DNA from: Hyposmocoma kahamanoa
Lineage: Eukaryota > Arthropoda > Insecta > Lepidoptera > Cosmopterigidae
Reading direction: 5' to 3'
Length of the DNA: 64,000 nucleotides
Assembly: GCF_003589595.1 (NCBI RefSeq)
Contig: NW_020654810.1
Location: 24,200,972 to 24,264,971 of the forward strand
Part shown: piece by piece, positions 1-10,825 of the stretch
How the letters are laid out: each line of letters begins with the position of its first letter
Numbering within the stretch: position 1 is the first letter of the stretch
The notes under the pieces: generated by a model
Database searches by the model: none
What the model saw: the letters and a program-made list of their open reading frames with translations, nothing else
What the model was told of the DNA's origin: nothing
Translations under genes and position numbers: made by a program

Positions 1-150
1 ATTTGAAAAGAGCAATCCCTAGAGTTTCTTGCTCGTTCTTCTCAGGGAGGTCAGCGTAGTGAACGAGCAGTAGCTTAAATGTGACGTTTTCAAGTGTAAA
101 TTTATTTTACCTATGGAATAAATAATCTTTGACTTTGACTTTGATATTTG
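1..150 (+). mobile_element. LINE family D, 3' end, cut by window edge
   Basis: This is the 3' untranslated tail of a non-LTR retrotransposon. The words GAGCAATCCCTAGAGTTTC, GTGAACGAGCAGTAGC and GACGTTTTCAAGTG recur at 15.2, 40.4, 47.6, 57.3 and 60.6 kb, where they follow decayed reverse-transcriptase C-terminal sequence. It ends in a short TTTGACTTTGAC repeat, the usual 3' end of this family here. The 5' part lies outside the window. Confidence 0.85.
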
Positions 151-279
151 AATCAAGAGCTGAAATATTTCGAACGCATTGGAAGTAGCTTAGACTTTTT
201 TCGTGAAGACCTTCGTAAATTTGTTGGGTTCAAAACAAATTGATTGAAGTGAATGGTACTCATTATATCCTTTTTTTAT

Positions 280-565
280 CATTGACTTACAAATAAATGG
301 ACGACGGGTCTAATACAAAAACCACGAAAAAAATGTCCCAAGTCAACATATTTAAACGTAGTGACATGTAAAGGAATATGGAAAAGCTAAAACGTTGAAT
401 TTAAATTGTAACGTCATCGCAGTACTGTCTAATTTTGCTTGCTTCGCTGTCAGTCGAACAAACGAAGACTAAAGCGTGAATGACGCTCTGTATATGATTT
501 TAACGCCCTATAAGTTCGGACACATTTTAGCGCGGACCCGACGTCCATATAATAGTAAGTCAGTG
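280..565 (+). mobile_element. MITE family A, copy 1
   Basis: Non-autonomous DNA transposon of 286 bp. Terminal inverted repeats start CATTGACTTACAA and continue ATGGACG and CGGGTC. It is flanked by a perfect 8-bp target duplication, TTTTTTAT, at 272-279 and 566-573. It has no coding capacity; apparent reading frames inside it are not genes. The 8-bp duplication fits the hAT or P superfamily; the ends alone do not decide between them. Confidence 0.9.
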
Positions 566-849
566 TTTTTTATTTAAAGAATGCTTCACGGAACTAACTT
601 CTAGGTCTAAAGAATAAAATATAAGTTAAGTGATATGCATTTGGAAATACTAAATTGTATTTACTTGGAAGTCTGTGAAAAATGTAAATCTGCGGTCCAG
701 AGTAGTTATATTATTTTAGGGCCTCAGTTGCACCACCTATCAATCTTGCTTCCGGATGAGTTTCCACTTGTGGGATTCTCCTGGGACTTGCTTAGTTACC
801 CCCTGTTTATACGGCATTTGTTTTGCAGTATAAATCTTACCGTAGTGGC

Positions 850-1077
850 CATTGACTTACAAATAAATGGACGACGGGTCTAATACAAAAACCACGAAAA
901 AAATGTCCCAAGTCAACCTATTCGAAATTTAAATTGTTATGTCATCGCATTATCGCGCTGTCCGTAGAACAAATGAAGACTAAAGCGGAGTGTCGCGCTC
1001 TGTATACGATTTTAGCGCCTTACAATTGCGGACACTTTTTAGCGCGGACCCGACGTCCATATAATTGTAAGTCAATG
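850..1077 (+). mobile_element. MITE family A, copy 2 (internally deleted)
   Basis: Both inverted-repeat ends are intact, but the copy is 228 bp instead of about 285 because part of the interior (the stretch after CCCAAGTCAACCTATT) is missing. The 8-bp target duplication GTAGTGGC is perfect at 842-849 and 1078-1085. The 82- and 98-codon open frames across this area only read through the repeat. Confidence 0.9.
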
Positions 1078-1085
1078 GTAGTGGC

Positions 1086-1999
1086 GCATATATTAGATAA
1101 AGAACCGTTCACACGGTGTTTATCCTGCAAAAAAATGCACTATACGTTTATCGAATACGCAATGGACCATTGCGTTAAGGTTAACGTATTCGGTATGCAG
1201 TGTTGCATAGTGTTAATTAAAGAACAATAAATACAGTAGAAGTGGTTAGTTAGCGTCTGACGCGTGCCAGCTAGAGGTCTCGAAAGACCTATCAGAGCTC
1301 AGTACGCCATTTTCACTTCGTATGGTATGATTGTGTCATTATTTCGTGCAAATTCTCTAAAAACCTAGAACAAAGCCTTATTGTGATGTTTTGGAGTGTA
1401 AAAATTATAGACGCATCAATAATATTACCCGTGGTGTTTTTCACATCATCGGAAATTATTACTTTAATAAATTTCCAATTTTCTGTTTATCGAAATAATT
1501 TTTTGTTACAAGAAACGAAAGTAAAGCTTATACCGCTGCAATATGGTCGCTTCTTTGTTGGTGAACTAAATTAATAACTCCAATTCGTCGTCGTTCAGCA
1601 ATTAACCGCTAGATGGCAGTACGTTGATTGAAATTCCAATATAATATCAAAATGTCGTAACTTGCAATAATAGGTATTGATGGTATTTAACTTTCAACGA
1701 TATGCCAACAGGATAAAGTTTAAATTAGTATTAACAATCCAGAATTTGTTATTTCTTTTTAAATATGAAACTACGACCAATTAATATCAAGATATTGTAT
1801 TGTTTCAAATTAAGAAAGTGTGAGTTTTGGCGACATCGGTTCTCACAGTAATCGAGGCTTCCATTGTTTTTTTTCTTTCGTGGTAATGCATCTCTTTCAC
1901 ATGGTGCGAAGTCATACGTTTTTACTGAATAATCGCCTAACAAGCGGCGGCTTGTATGTAAGATACTTCATATCTTTTGCATAATTTTATTAATACAAA
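1086..1999. other. AT-rich stretch, no identified feature
   Basis: No splice-bounded exon, tRNA-like box, inverted-repeat element or repeat shared with the rest of the window was recognised. The last part probably belongs to the Harbinger-like remnant that follows, but I could not place the outer end of that element. Confidence 0.4.
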
Positions 2000-2097
2000 A
2001 TGAGCGACGAATCGTTTGTGGACAACGTTTATTGATATCTTTAGTGGAACAAAAGCCTGTTTTGTGGGACAAAACTATGGATTTGTACAATTTTTAA
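2000..2097 (+). pseudogene. MADF-like DNA-binding ORF fragment (PIF/Harbinger accessory protein)
   Basis: The sequence starts ATG with MSDESFVDNVY, meets TGA at 2033, and resumes in another frame at 2044 as VEQKPVLWDKTMDLYN. Together this resembles the first 25-30 residues of MADF domains, in which an E/D-rich helix is followed by P-x-L-W/Y-D. PIF/Harbinger transposons often carry such a Myb/SANT- or MADF-like second protein beside the transposase, and a transposase-like fragment faces it directly at 2107-2244 (minus). The copy is dead: frameshifted and cut off after about 30 residues. A host MADF gene fragment is the alternative. The assignment rests on motif recognition only. Confidence 0.5.
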
Positions 2098-2106
2098 AAT
2101 TTTCCC

Positions 2107-2244
2107 ATTTTCGTAAAAATTTTCAAACGTGTTTGTACGTACTGCTTCTTGATTCATTGGATGAACCCAATACCGTTTGTCCCGGCGGCAAAGCCGTTGG
2201 CGTCTTCTATGCCAATATAAAAGTGCAACAAAGCGTGGCTCCAT
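2107..2244 (-). pseudogene. HARBI1-like transposase N-terminus fragment
   Basis: Read on the minus strand from 2244, this gives a basic N-terminal segment with RRRQRLCRRDKRYWVHPMNQ at residues 13-32, followed by FENFYEN. An arginine-rich run leading to YWVHP-x-N is typical of the start of PIF/Harbinger (HARBI1-type) transposases, before the nuclease core. The catalytic core is absent: sense is lost beyond about residue 46, where the MADF-like fragment of the other strand begins. The two fragments converge, as expected if one internal deletion removed the middle of a two-gene Harbinger element. The element's terminal repeats were not found. Confidence 0.5.
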
Positions 2245-2249
2245 CCGTT

Positions 2250-3700
2250 TATAATCCTATACCTACGTTAAAAACATGCAGGACAGTGCCGTGTGAACGA
2301 AGCTTTAGGCTGCTGAATAACCTACGTCACTGCGCCTACTGGTGGGACAGTGGCGTAGCTTGCCTCGTAGCTGTATTACTGCTTCCACTTGCTGGACAGT
2401 CCTTGCTGTATAGCCGTAGAGCATATTTTGTAACGCTGCCTTTACAAGTCGTATTCACAATAAATTGCATATTCATGCCTGATTTGTGTTGTTGTCTGTG
2501 CCTACCACGCCCCACTTTATATTTGTTTTATTTATTTCTCCACAGATATACAATTTATACCTATTCTAAGGATTTTGCCAACCTGGGCATCAGGTTACTG
2601 GCAAGATAATGCTCTTTTCAACTTCATATATGTATATCTATTCTAGTGAATTCTTCATTAATTAAGTTACATTAAATGCTAGCTAATTTTTTAAACTAAA
2701 CTAAAACTGTCTACTATAGCACTACTACCTTTATTTATTTATTCTTATCTCAATTAGAATCTAAAGGCAGGTGTATATTACCCGGCAAAAAAGGTTTGAA
2801 AAACCCAAAGTTCTTTTTCTCATTCTATAAGTACATTAAAAACACAATAGAAAATATTTAATTAAGAGTTCGGTTTTTAAATGAAGACCTGGTTGAAAGG
2901 ACTTTTATCCAAGCCAAAAATCGTTGAAAAAAGCAAAAAGCTTTTGTAGGCTATAAATAATTATTTTTTATACGCTGTGCGTACAATGTTATTGCGGATC
3001 AATTTTGTAGTTTTATTTTCAGTCTATTTAGGTGAACGTTTTAACAATGCAAAAATTGAGCTTTCCAAAAATTTTTATCCCCTCGTTTTGAGTGACCAAC
3101 AATACGCAGACAAAAAAGGGTATCACTAAAATTTCACTATGTTCACGCGGCAAAAATGTTAAAACACGAATAACTCTGTAGTTTCGTGGAAAAAGCCTTG
3201 AATTTATTGTTGAAATATTTATAAAATGAAATACGACAATAATTTGTTACACTCAGTCCAATCATTTATCTTACTTTTGACATAGAGCATGCCTACGAAG
3301 TTCCATAATTATAGACAGGCAATCACATACAAAACAAACGCAATACTTCGTGAACGTTTTTTTTTTACTATAATGAAGCCACATGCTCTTTAGTTTAGAT
3401 ATTTATTGAATCGACAGAATTACCTGTCTAGCAAATTATAATGAAAATAAATAAAGAGTAAATTATTATAATAAATTCTAATAGTATATTCTTCTCCATA
3501 TGAAGTGGAATCATCAATTGAGTCCTCTGTAACATTAATTATTAATTCTTGATACACAAATTGTCAAACGCAGCATTATGATCCCAATCAGGCAATATCT
3601 TTTTTTTTAACAAGCTCATATTCAGATAAAGTCAATTGTTTTAAATATTCGAGGCATCACTAATTGATTAGCATTGAAAACCGGCTTTGTTACTAAGTTG
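2250..3700. other. AT-rich unassigned sequence
   Basis: Long low-complexity AT-rich stretch. Around 2290-2420 the words GTGGGACAGTGGCG, GGACAGTGCC and GGACAGTCC recur, possibly the edge of the Harbinger-like remnant. The long frame running through 2016-2609 has cysteine- and leucine-rich composition and no domain, and I do not call it. Confidence 0.4.
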
Positions 3701-3704
3701 GTTC

Positions 3705-3790
3705 CCAAAATCGATTCTACCGGTAATCGAACCCGAGACCGCCTCATTTAACTCCTACATTGCTAACTGATCAGCCTTCGAGGGCGTTAC
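3705..3790 (-). mobile_element. tRNA-like SINE head fragment
   Basis: Read on the minus strand, an A-box-like stretch is followed by GGGTTCGATTACCGG, a good RNA polymerase III B box. A similar plus-strand segment lies at 13630-13668 and a minus-strand one at 26870-26937. The arms do not form a full cloverleaf, so a SINE head is favoured over a tRNA gene. Confidence 0.5.
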
Positions 3791-4488
3791 AGATAGGATC
3801 CTTGACCCTGTACCTTAGATTATCTGAAAAATACACGGTAGACTCAGTGAAATTACAATCAAAACGCTGTTTAAAATTCCGCAATATAAAAAGCCGATGA
3901 CCGAAATTTAGGCGATATCAGAAAGAAATGGAAACGCGCCGAAATCCTCCTTACGACATCGATTTGGCGCGAACCGCCATGTTGTTTATGCGTGTGACGT
4001 CATCTTATCAGCCCCCAGGACACGGGCCGATTGAAAAACAATACCACTCAATAAAGCCACGCAAACGGAGCGTTCACGTAAATAATGTTGCTGGAATTTA
4101 TGAGTTTATTCCACACATTGCGTTATTTTTACTACGCCATCTTTGTTTAGAATACATATCGACTGTGGTGAGAATTGGCGCCAATAATATTGAGATTTTT
4201 TTTTATGCCCGTGTTTGTTCCATCATATTTTTCACCATATTGTGTCAATGTCGTTCAGCTTGTGACCTGAGACGATCCTGGGAATTATCATACATGGGAT
4301 CTGTTGTTTGAAACCCGTACATCTACCAAGAGCGTATTATGACAGTTGCCGCTAAAAGTTTATATGGCAAATTCTACAGCGGCCTCTAGCGATCAAAAGA
4401 AGAAGTGACATTTTACATATAACTTCTTTACGCAGTCGCCAGCGACAAATGTGACTGTAGACTCATGGTAAAGGTAGAAAAATTGCGT
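3790..4488. other. Unassigned sequence
   Basis: No supported gene. A 127-codon frame at 3928-4311 lacks any recognised domain, splice context or shared repeat, and is treated as chance. Confidence 0.35.
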
Positions 4489-4489
4489 T

Positions 4490-4562
4490 CATATTATAAT
4501 TATTAATACAAAGGTCGAACTTCCTTCGATCCTGCTGGATTTAAACCAGTCGTAATAGCATT
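4490..4562 (-). mobile_element. SINE family F fragment
   Basis: Minus-strand fragment containing GGTTTAAATCCAGC (B-box-like) followed by GGATCGAAGG and TTGTATTAATAATTATAA, as in the other F copies at 24.5, 33.5, 56.1 and 62.0 kb. The start is lost where a B element begins at about 4568. Confidence 0.6.
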
Positions 4563-4567
4563 AGAAA

Positions 4568-5114
4568 TCCTTGTGAAAGAGTTCGTCCAGGGTAATATCA
4601 GCATTACTGCGTTCCGGTTTGAAGGGTAAGGGTGCTGGTGAAATTACAGGTACATGGGACTTGTCAACTTATGTCTCAGGGTGACAGGCGCAGTGGCAGT
4701 GCCCCGCAGATCTATGCGATTCTAACATTGACTTACAATTATATGGACGTCGGGTCCGCGCTAAAAAGTGTCGGAACTTATAGGGCGTTAAAATCGTATA
4801 CAGAGCGTCATTCACGCTTTAGTCTTCGTTAGTTCGACTGACAGCGAAGCAAGCAAAATTAGACAGTACTGCGATGACATTACAATTTAAATTCAACGTT
4901 TTAGCTTTTTCATATTCCTTTACATGTGACTACGTTTAAATAGGTTGACTTGGGACATGTTTTCGTGGTTTTTGTATTAGACCCGTCGTCCATTTATTTG
5001 TAAGTCAATGGATTCAAAGCTCTGAGTGGCATTGTAACTGTTGTGGACAGGCGTGCAGCTTGTCATCAGGCGCACAGCTTGTTCGTCCCGTCGCTTAATA
5101 TTATAAAAAAAAAA
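4568..5114 (+). mobile_element. LINE-tail family B, split by MITE A
   Basis: This family is the commonest repeat in the window. Its order is: TAGTAGCAGTAGA, CCTTGTGAAAGAGTTCGTCC, TTTCTGCCGCCAAGCAGTAA, GCGTTCCGGTTTGAAGGG, GTGAAATTACAGGCACATGG, GACTTGTCAACTTATGTCTC, GGGTGACGGGCGCAGTGGCA, CTCTGAGTGGCACTG, GACTTGTTCGTCCCGTCACT, then a short A tail. Copies share the 3' end and begin at different points, as 5'-truncated LINEs do, and the layout resembles the 3' end of silkworm BMC1. This copy is interrupted at 4726-5010 by a family A MITE. Confidence 0.8.
4726..5010 (-). mobile_element. MITE family A, copy 3 (nested in B)
   Basis: Full-length inverted copy of 285 bp. The flanks GATTCTAA (4718-4725) and GATTCAAA (5011-5018) form an 8-bp duplication with one mismatch; other B copies show the unbroken target as GATTTAAAGC. 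So A moved after B had inserted here. Confidence 0.9.
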
Positions 5115-5197
5115 TTAATTAGTTTTTTTGCCGCAGCGTAGGAATAATTTTGTGACATTCAATAAAAACTTAAAACTGATAAGTTTTATGTTATTAT

Positions 5198-5495
5198 CTT
5201 TAAACCACCTTCAAAAATAGGAAGGGTTTTCAAATTGACTGTAAATTTTTATAAATATATATATATATATGTTTCGCGATAACTCCGTCTGTGAATCGAT
5301 TTTGATAATTGTTATTTTATTGGAAAGAGGGTCTCATTTAAATTTGACGAAAATATTCTACCTCTAAGGGTGACAAATTAGGGGTGAATCCGGTTTCGCG
5401 CACTTTGCGGTAACCGATTTCAATAAAATTTTGCAAATATGTAAGTATATTAGGTTATTAGGGTCGGTTTTTTTAGTACTCTGTACTGAGTTCAT
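5198..5495 (+). mobile_element. Repeat family E, divergent copy
   Basis: Carries, in order, ACCACCTTCAAAAATAGG, CGCGATAACTCCG, GAATCGATTTTGAT, CTAAGGGTGACAAATTAGGG and GGGTCGGTTTTTTTAGTACT CTGTACTGAG. Complete E copies at 8.3 and 52.6 kb have the same order. A short (TA)n run at about 5256-5271 lies inside it. Confidence 0.7.
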
Positions 5496-5827
5496 TATTT
5501 TCATTGTTTGTTTTGCATTCCAAATTAAATTAATAGAGAGCAGCATATTCGTTCTTTCTTCGAAATCGGCTACCTTTACATCGATTGGGAACTAACTAGG
5601 TACGATAAAAGGAACATTTACGAGACCCGTTTACGATTTTGCCGTCACGTCTTATGTTTCGTTCAATTACGACACTCTCCGGGGGAGTTCGAACGTGGCG
5701 AGAATAGGGCATTCGTTAATGTACTATTAATAACAGAAGCGATTCGTAGAAATTTGTTGTTAAAAAATACATTGTTTTTTATGAAAAAAAAATGATATTA
5801 CAATATAATTTTTATCACATCTATTTG

Positions 5828-5986
5828 CCAAGTTTTACTAAAATCGAAATATTTTCTTCAAATTTCAATGGTACTTATACTGAGATACTATCTTACCAAT
5901 AAAAAAAGAATCACCGCGTAACATGCACAAAAAAACAGTCGAATTGAATTGAGAACCTCCTCCTTTTATTTGAAGTCGGTTAAAAA
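5828..5986 (-). mobile_element. Repeat family E, partial
   Basis: Minus-strand half of family E, from CCAAGTTTTACTAAAATCG to GAACCTCCTCC and GAAGTCGGTTAAAAA. The end carrying AGTACAGAGTACT is missing. Confidence 0.75.
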
Positions 5987-5989
5987 CAG

Positions 5990-6130
5990 AAATCAACCAC
6001 ATATAGGAAATGAAACAAATTTTCGGACTTTCGCGTATATTTGTCTTTCAAACCAACGAACGTTTCGGATTTCTTACAGGCCTCGTGGTCACGGTTGACC
6101 GAGATGGTCATCAAACAATTATGACCAATA
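5990..6130 (+). repeat. Dispersed repeat Q, copy 1
   Basis: Shares AGGAAATGAAAC, CGCGTATATTTGT, GACGTTTCGG-like words and GGTCACGGTTGACCGAG with 36703-36834. No coding potential. Its class is unknown; the second copy has a 9-bp flanking duplication. Confidence 0.55.
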
Positions 6131-6279
6131 TTAATGCAAACCACCTGTCCTTTGTTTTCAGTATAGTTAAAAAAAAAATCAATTTCTATCAACCTTTTTT
6201 AAAATTTTCAAAGAACATACCAATATACGTCACATAATTATGTTTTATAAATTATTTTATTTTAAAAACATGATTTTTT

Positions 6280-6506
6280 ATTAAATTATAATAATAATAA
6301 TAACACACACACTCAACATAGCCCCGCACTAGGGAAACCCTGTGTCGCGGGTGCCATGGACACACATATAGACAACCACAAATTACACCCAAACTCACGA
6401 GAGAAACAAATGTAGGTCATACAAATATTTCTCCCAGGCCGGGAATCGAACCTGGGACCTCTGCGTGGCAGTCCGGCATGGTAACCGTTCGGCCACAGAG
6501 GCAGTT
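6280..6506 (-). mobile_element. tRNA-derived SINE family C
   Basis: Minus strand: ACTGCCTCTGTGGCCGAACG (A box), then GGTTCGATTCCCGGCC (B box), then a body with CTCGTGAGTTTGGGTGTAAT, ACAGGGTTTCCCTAGTGCGG and a tail of ATT repeats. The first 70 bases look like a tRNA whose acceptor arms no longer pair. Other copies lie at 10.8, 35.1, 40.2 and 60.8 kb. Confidence 0.9.
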
Positions 6507-7006
6507 ATATCGAATTAAATTAACAAATAAAAGCGATTTAGACACGAAAAAAATAGTTTTATTTCCTATGTGTAACAATCGCGAAAACCTTAGATCTCGA
6601 TGGTAAACCATATACTTAAAAAAATCAATACTAATACCGGGTTACTTTTTAAAATACTAACAATCTTGCAGGACTACACTACTAACATCAAAACAGCAAC
6701 TTTTGTTCCAAGACTTTCAATAATGTATCATATATATTATCATATTATATTTTACTTTCGTACAAAAACAAAAATAAAAAGACCGCTCCAAACGTTATCA
6801 ACTCTGTGTGGTAACACAAAAAAAATAAATACCAGTCCGATGCAAAAAGCACGAGCGGTGGTGGGTAATCTTACTACAGATCTAAAAACTGTCAGATAGT
6901 CCAGCAAAAATGTTAAATGTTCATTTTTGTACAGTCAAGAACACATCAAGCTTGACACTTTGTATTTTGGATCGTTTTTATCGTCAGCAGCATAAAGTTG
7001 GATTTA
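6507..7006. other. AT-rich unassigned sequence
   Basis: No gene or shared repeat recognised between SINE C and the GC-rich element that follows. Confidence 0.4.
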
Positions 7007-7550
7007 TAGCCGCGGCCGCATGAGTACAGCGATCGCAACGCGAAAAAATAGGTGGCCGCATTGCAAAGGCGAGAAGCCAGCGAAACGCCGCTACGTCGCG
7101 TAATGGGTGGCTGCACTGGGCAGGTTAGGCGATCGGTGACGTCCGCACTCGTATAGTTGAACGACAAAATCAAACTATTTTGTTTACGTCGTGCGGTGTC
7201 TCCTTCGCAACACTTTGCTCTCAAATATGTCGCGCTCTTTCGCACGAACGCCGCGAGACAGTGCGGCCGCTCAGATACATCACCTCATATTTTGTCGCAA
7301 ATCGTGACAAATCGCCGTGTCGCACCGCTGCCTGTCGTACGAAATTCAAGTATCGTTGCGGGTCACTGAATAATTTTATTTAATGCGGACACCCTCATTA
7401 CTTGTAGAACATTTGAAATTTCTTTACGATATGAACAAATAGATTTCGCTTGTCGTTTCTGCAGTGCGGCCACCGACATATGTTTATATGAGTTTGTTTT
7501 CACGATACCGCCGTTGCTTCGCAGTCGCCTTAGTAGTGCGGCCGCGGCCT
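7007..7550. mobile_element. GC-rich inverted-repeat element (MITE-like)
   Basis: About 540 bp, much richer in G and C than its flanks. The ends are inverted copies of GCCGCGGCCGCA (7009-7020 and 7537-7548), followed by looser inverted similarity around GCGATCGCAACG and GCAACGGCGG. Internal copies of GTGCGGCC lie near 7261 and 7463. TA-rich flanks (TTATA, CTAAG) suggest a short target duplication such as TA or TAA, but I cannot fix it. The overlapping open frames here arise from the base composition. Confidence 0.6.
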
Positions 7551-7591
7551 AAGTCTTCAGTGTCAAGCTTCACGTGCTCTTGACCCTGTAC

Positions 7592-7722
7592 AATATTAAG
7601 TGACGGGACGAACGACGGGATGGTGGTAACGACACGCTTATCCGTAATAGCTGCAGTGCCAATCAATGCTTCAAATCGCAAAGGTCTTAGGGGCACTGCC
7701 ACTATGCCCGTCACTCTTAAAT
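7592..7722 (-). mobile_element. LINE-tail family B, partial
   Basis: Minus-strand 3' part of family B: AGTGACGGGACGAAC, CGACACGCTTATCCGTAA, CAGTGCC, CGCAAAGGTCTTAGGGGCAC and GCCCGTCACTC. The 5' half is absent. Confidence 0.8.
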
Positions 7723-8287
7723 ATTTTACTCTCAAACAAATTAAATGTGTAATGTGGAATATCTAATTTTGAAAGTAATCTCCTCAAAACGGCAGAGGAA
7801 GCAAGAGGTTAGGCTCGTTAAGGCGATTATTTTTTGTTTTAGACCATCAACTGCCCCTAAGCAACACTAATTGAGAATATTAAACTATAATTAACATTAC
7901 TGTTATTGGAAATGTTATTAATAGCTTTCCTAATTAGTTTAATTTTATTTATGAAGGAATATTATTCCACGTAAAATAATTTACTGTATCAAAATATGTT
8001 ACATTAAATACAGCTTTTACACAATTACGGGTACGCAAAAAGCTTGAACACCGCCATAATGATGCATGTTTGTCGGTATTCTAAAGAATATTCTTCAACT
8101 AAAATCCATTCTTTCGAAAACAATTTAAGCATTTCCTTTTTTATCATAGATTACTACAATAATAATAATCATTTATTCGCATCAAATAGGGTACATTATA
8201 TATGTTGGTGGTATAAATTAAATCAGCAGGTTTAAGTAAACCTATTCGGCCTTCTTAAATAAAAGCATGCAAATACAATAATCAAAT

Positions 8288-8733
8288 AATCTCAGTACAG
8301 AGTACTAAAAAAACCGATCTCAAAAGTAAGTGGAATTACGTCTATTTACTAAGTTTTATTGAAATATCCCCTAGTTCGCCACTATACAGGACTTGACAAT
8401 GGAGATAATAAAAATCGGTTCTCACTACTCAAAGTATATTGAGAGAAAAACGCCTTGAATTGGAAAAATAGCAAAATCAACCATTAAAGTAATTGCTCCT
8501 AAATTAAAGTTAGGCGCTATTTATAAAAATGAATCTTCATGCGTGAACAGTCACCCTTGGAGGTGGATGCTTTTCTTCAAAATGAAATTTGACCACTATG
8601 GAAGTACCCCCTTTCCAACAAAAAAAGAATCATGAAAATCGGTTCACAAATACCGGTGTTATCGCGTAACATACATACAAAAAAAAGAACATACAGACGA
8701 ATTGAGAACCTCATCCTTTTTTGAAGTCGGTTA
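8288..8733 (-). mobile_element. Repeat family E, near-complete
   Basis: About 445 bp on the minus strand. One end is AATCTCAGTACAGAGTACT followed by ACCGATCTCAAAAG; the other ends TTTTTTGAAGTCGGTTAA. AACCGACYTCAAAA therefore lies near both ends in inverted orientation. Shared inner words include TATATTGAGAGAAAAACGCC and GAATCTTCATGCGTGAACAG. No protein is encoded. Confidence 0.85.
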
Positions 8734-9130
8734 ATAATACACTGACAGATTAAGACTAAATGTAAAAGCAATTAATAAATTGGACAATAAATTGATAAAT
8801 TAAAGTTCATTGACTTAATACGATATAACTACATATATACCACCTAGATGGCGCTGCTAAATATCAACTAACTACCTTGGATTCAGTTGAATCCAATTGA
8901 AGTTCAGTCCACACTTAAGAAAGAATCACCACAATATACAAAGGTGTAAGACAATATACTAGAATATAATTGAAAAATATGACAATGAAAATAAAACTGA
9001 AAACTTCACATCAAAGAAAACCTTGTATAGAATAAATACCCTGCGGCAAGGCGGACGGACATAATTTGATTACTCGCCATTGCAGTATCATTATAATTGC
9101 AATTAGACCTTGAATTTTCCTAAAATGTAA

Positions 9131-9767
9131 TGCCGCCTTCACACACTTGCCAAGCGATGACAAAGGCGAGCAAACTAAAAGTGCGGATGGTGTGTTTGGA
9201 TTGGCATACGCGAGCTTGCATGTGTTTGTAGCCGACCCGTTCAAGCGTCGGTTTTCGTGCACAAATCAAAGGAAGCTTGCGGCAAGCGCTTGCCATGTAT
9301 CCACATATTTATTGTAGTTAGTATTGTTTGAGAATTGTCGACAGATAGGCGTTTCTTTTCTACTATCTTGGGTTGATGGTAAGTGCCGTATGATATTTAA
9401 AAAAAGATGACGCTGTACTGTCTTTATAGTCCTTTGTCTTTTCGTTAGCGGAAAAAATTTAAAGATAACTATTAAAAACAATTATTATAATCTGTGTGAC
9501 TGGTCAAACTAGACTATTTTATTCTTTCTGGACCATAAAGAAAAAAAAAGTAACTGATGTAAATTGCTATTTATCTTGCTTCTTTGTGTAATAAAAATAG
9601 GCAAAGCAAACTTACTAAACACAAATTCGACGTCCGCATTGCTTGCGTCTCTGGAGCACACTTGGGCGCTTGCAAGCGTGTGAATGCCGCTATTTGTCTC
9701 GCTTAATTTGCCAAGGGTTTGTAGACGTTTGGGGCTTGCGGCAAATGGCAAGCGTGTGGAGCCGGCA
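9131..9767. mobile_element. Inverted-repeat element with TAA flanks
   Basis: About 637 bp bounded by imperfect inverted ends, TGCCGCCTTCACACACTTGC at the left and the complement of TGCCGGCTCCACACGCTTGC at the right. TAA lies directly outside each end, as for the 3-bp targets of PIF/Harbinger elements. The words GCTTGC and GCAAGC recur inside. No intact protein; the three minus-strand frames of 70-84 codons here match no family I know. Confidence 0.6.
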
Positions 9768-10031
9768 TAAAAGAAAAGGTGGCCGACACAATCGGCTTAG
9801 GTACAGTAATAGATGCGTGTAAGCGGATATGATGGCAGAATGTTATTATTGATACAAAAATCAAAGAAATACAAAGAAAAATTTATTTTCATCCAACTAA
9901 GCGCGATCCAGCGTAGTTCCCTGACAGTGGTTACAAATTAACGCTGTTTGTTTAACTAGTGGAGTACCTATTTTCAGAAAAATATGTGAAAAGATCATGA
10001 TGATATTCAATAACCTATTTTTTTTATTAGA

Positions 10032-10258
10032 GCAAGTGACGGGACTCACAGTCGTGCACCTGGTGCTAACCGACACGTCTTTCTATGGCAGTTGTCACTC
10101 AAAGCAAAGATTTGATGGCCCGTCTGCGCCTCTCACCCTGAGACATAAGTCGACAAGTCCCATGTGTCTGTAACTTCACCAATACTTTACCCTTTCAAAC
10201 CGGAACGCAGTAATGCTCATGTTACGCGGCAGAAGTAAGTAAGGTGGCTGTACTTTCT
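10032..10258 (-). mobile_element. LINE-tail family B
   Basis: Minus-strand copy covering AAGTGACGGGACT, CTCACCCTGAGACATAAGTC, CAAGTCCCATGTG and CGGAACGCAGTAATGCTC. A central piece between the CAGTTG and CGTCTGCGCC words is shortened. Confidence 0.85.
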
Positions 10259-10825
10259 TACAGCTGCTAGATCAAAATTATAATAGAACTTTTGTCCGGG
10301 ACAGTACTTAAGATATTTCACATCGAGTACTGTATTTAGTTTCCTTCTCACACTCGCAATAACAATAAATTTTTGATGGCGCTGATTGAAAATCAAACCA
10401 ACTAAATCAATCCGATTGTTCTCATTTAGAGATGATATTTTTATTGCATTTAGAGAAACAAAAAACACATTTATAATGTTTTTTTTTTTGTGTACGAGAA
10501 AACATGGCGCATAGAGGCATAGGCAAAGATTTACAAAGCCTTGTTAAAGAATTGTTAATTTAGTATATTTTTTCCTACATATACATATATTCAATGTGTG
10601 CTCGACCAGTTGGAGGGCGGTTGTTTCTTAATTTAGAAGTGGAAGGTTCTAGTCTCTGTATATTTAATATCTAAATTACTAATAACACTTTTGTGATGCT
10701 TCTAGGACGAAATTTACAACCCTTTTCAAACTTGTTAAGTACTTAATCAGACTGCTACCCTCTAAATATGTAATATATTTATAAAAAAAATCATCATTAA
10801 AAGATATCGTTTATATATTTTTTCG

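Noticed and set aside
2016..2609. Longest plus-strand open frame in the first part of the window (197 codons)
   Set aside because: Its first third overlaps the MADF/HARBI1 fragments in the wrong frame; the rest is Cys/Leu-rich with no domain, signal or splice context.
3928..4311. 127-codon plus-strand frame
   Set aside because: No recognisable domain, ends in simple sequence, no exon borders; treated as chance.
7157..7383. Overlapping open frames in the GC-rich patch
   Set aside because: Low stop-codon density from GC composition in a MITE; several frames are open at once.
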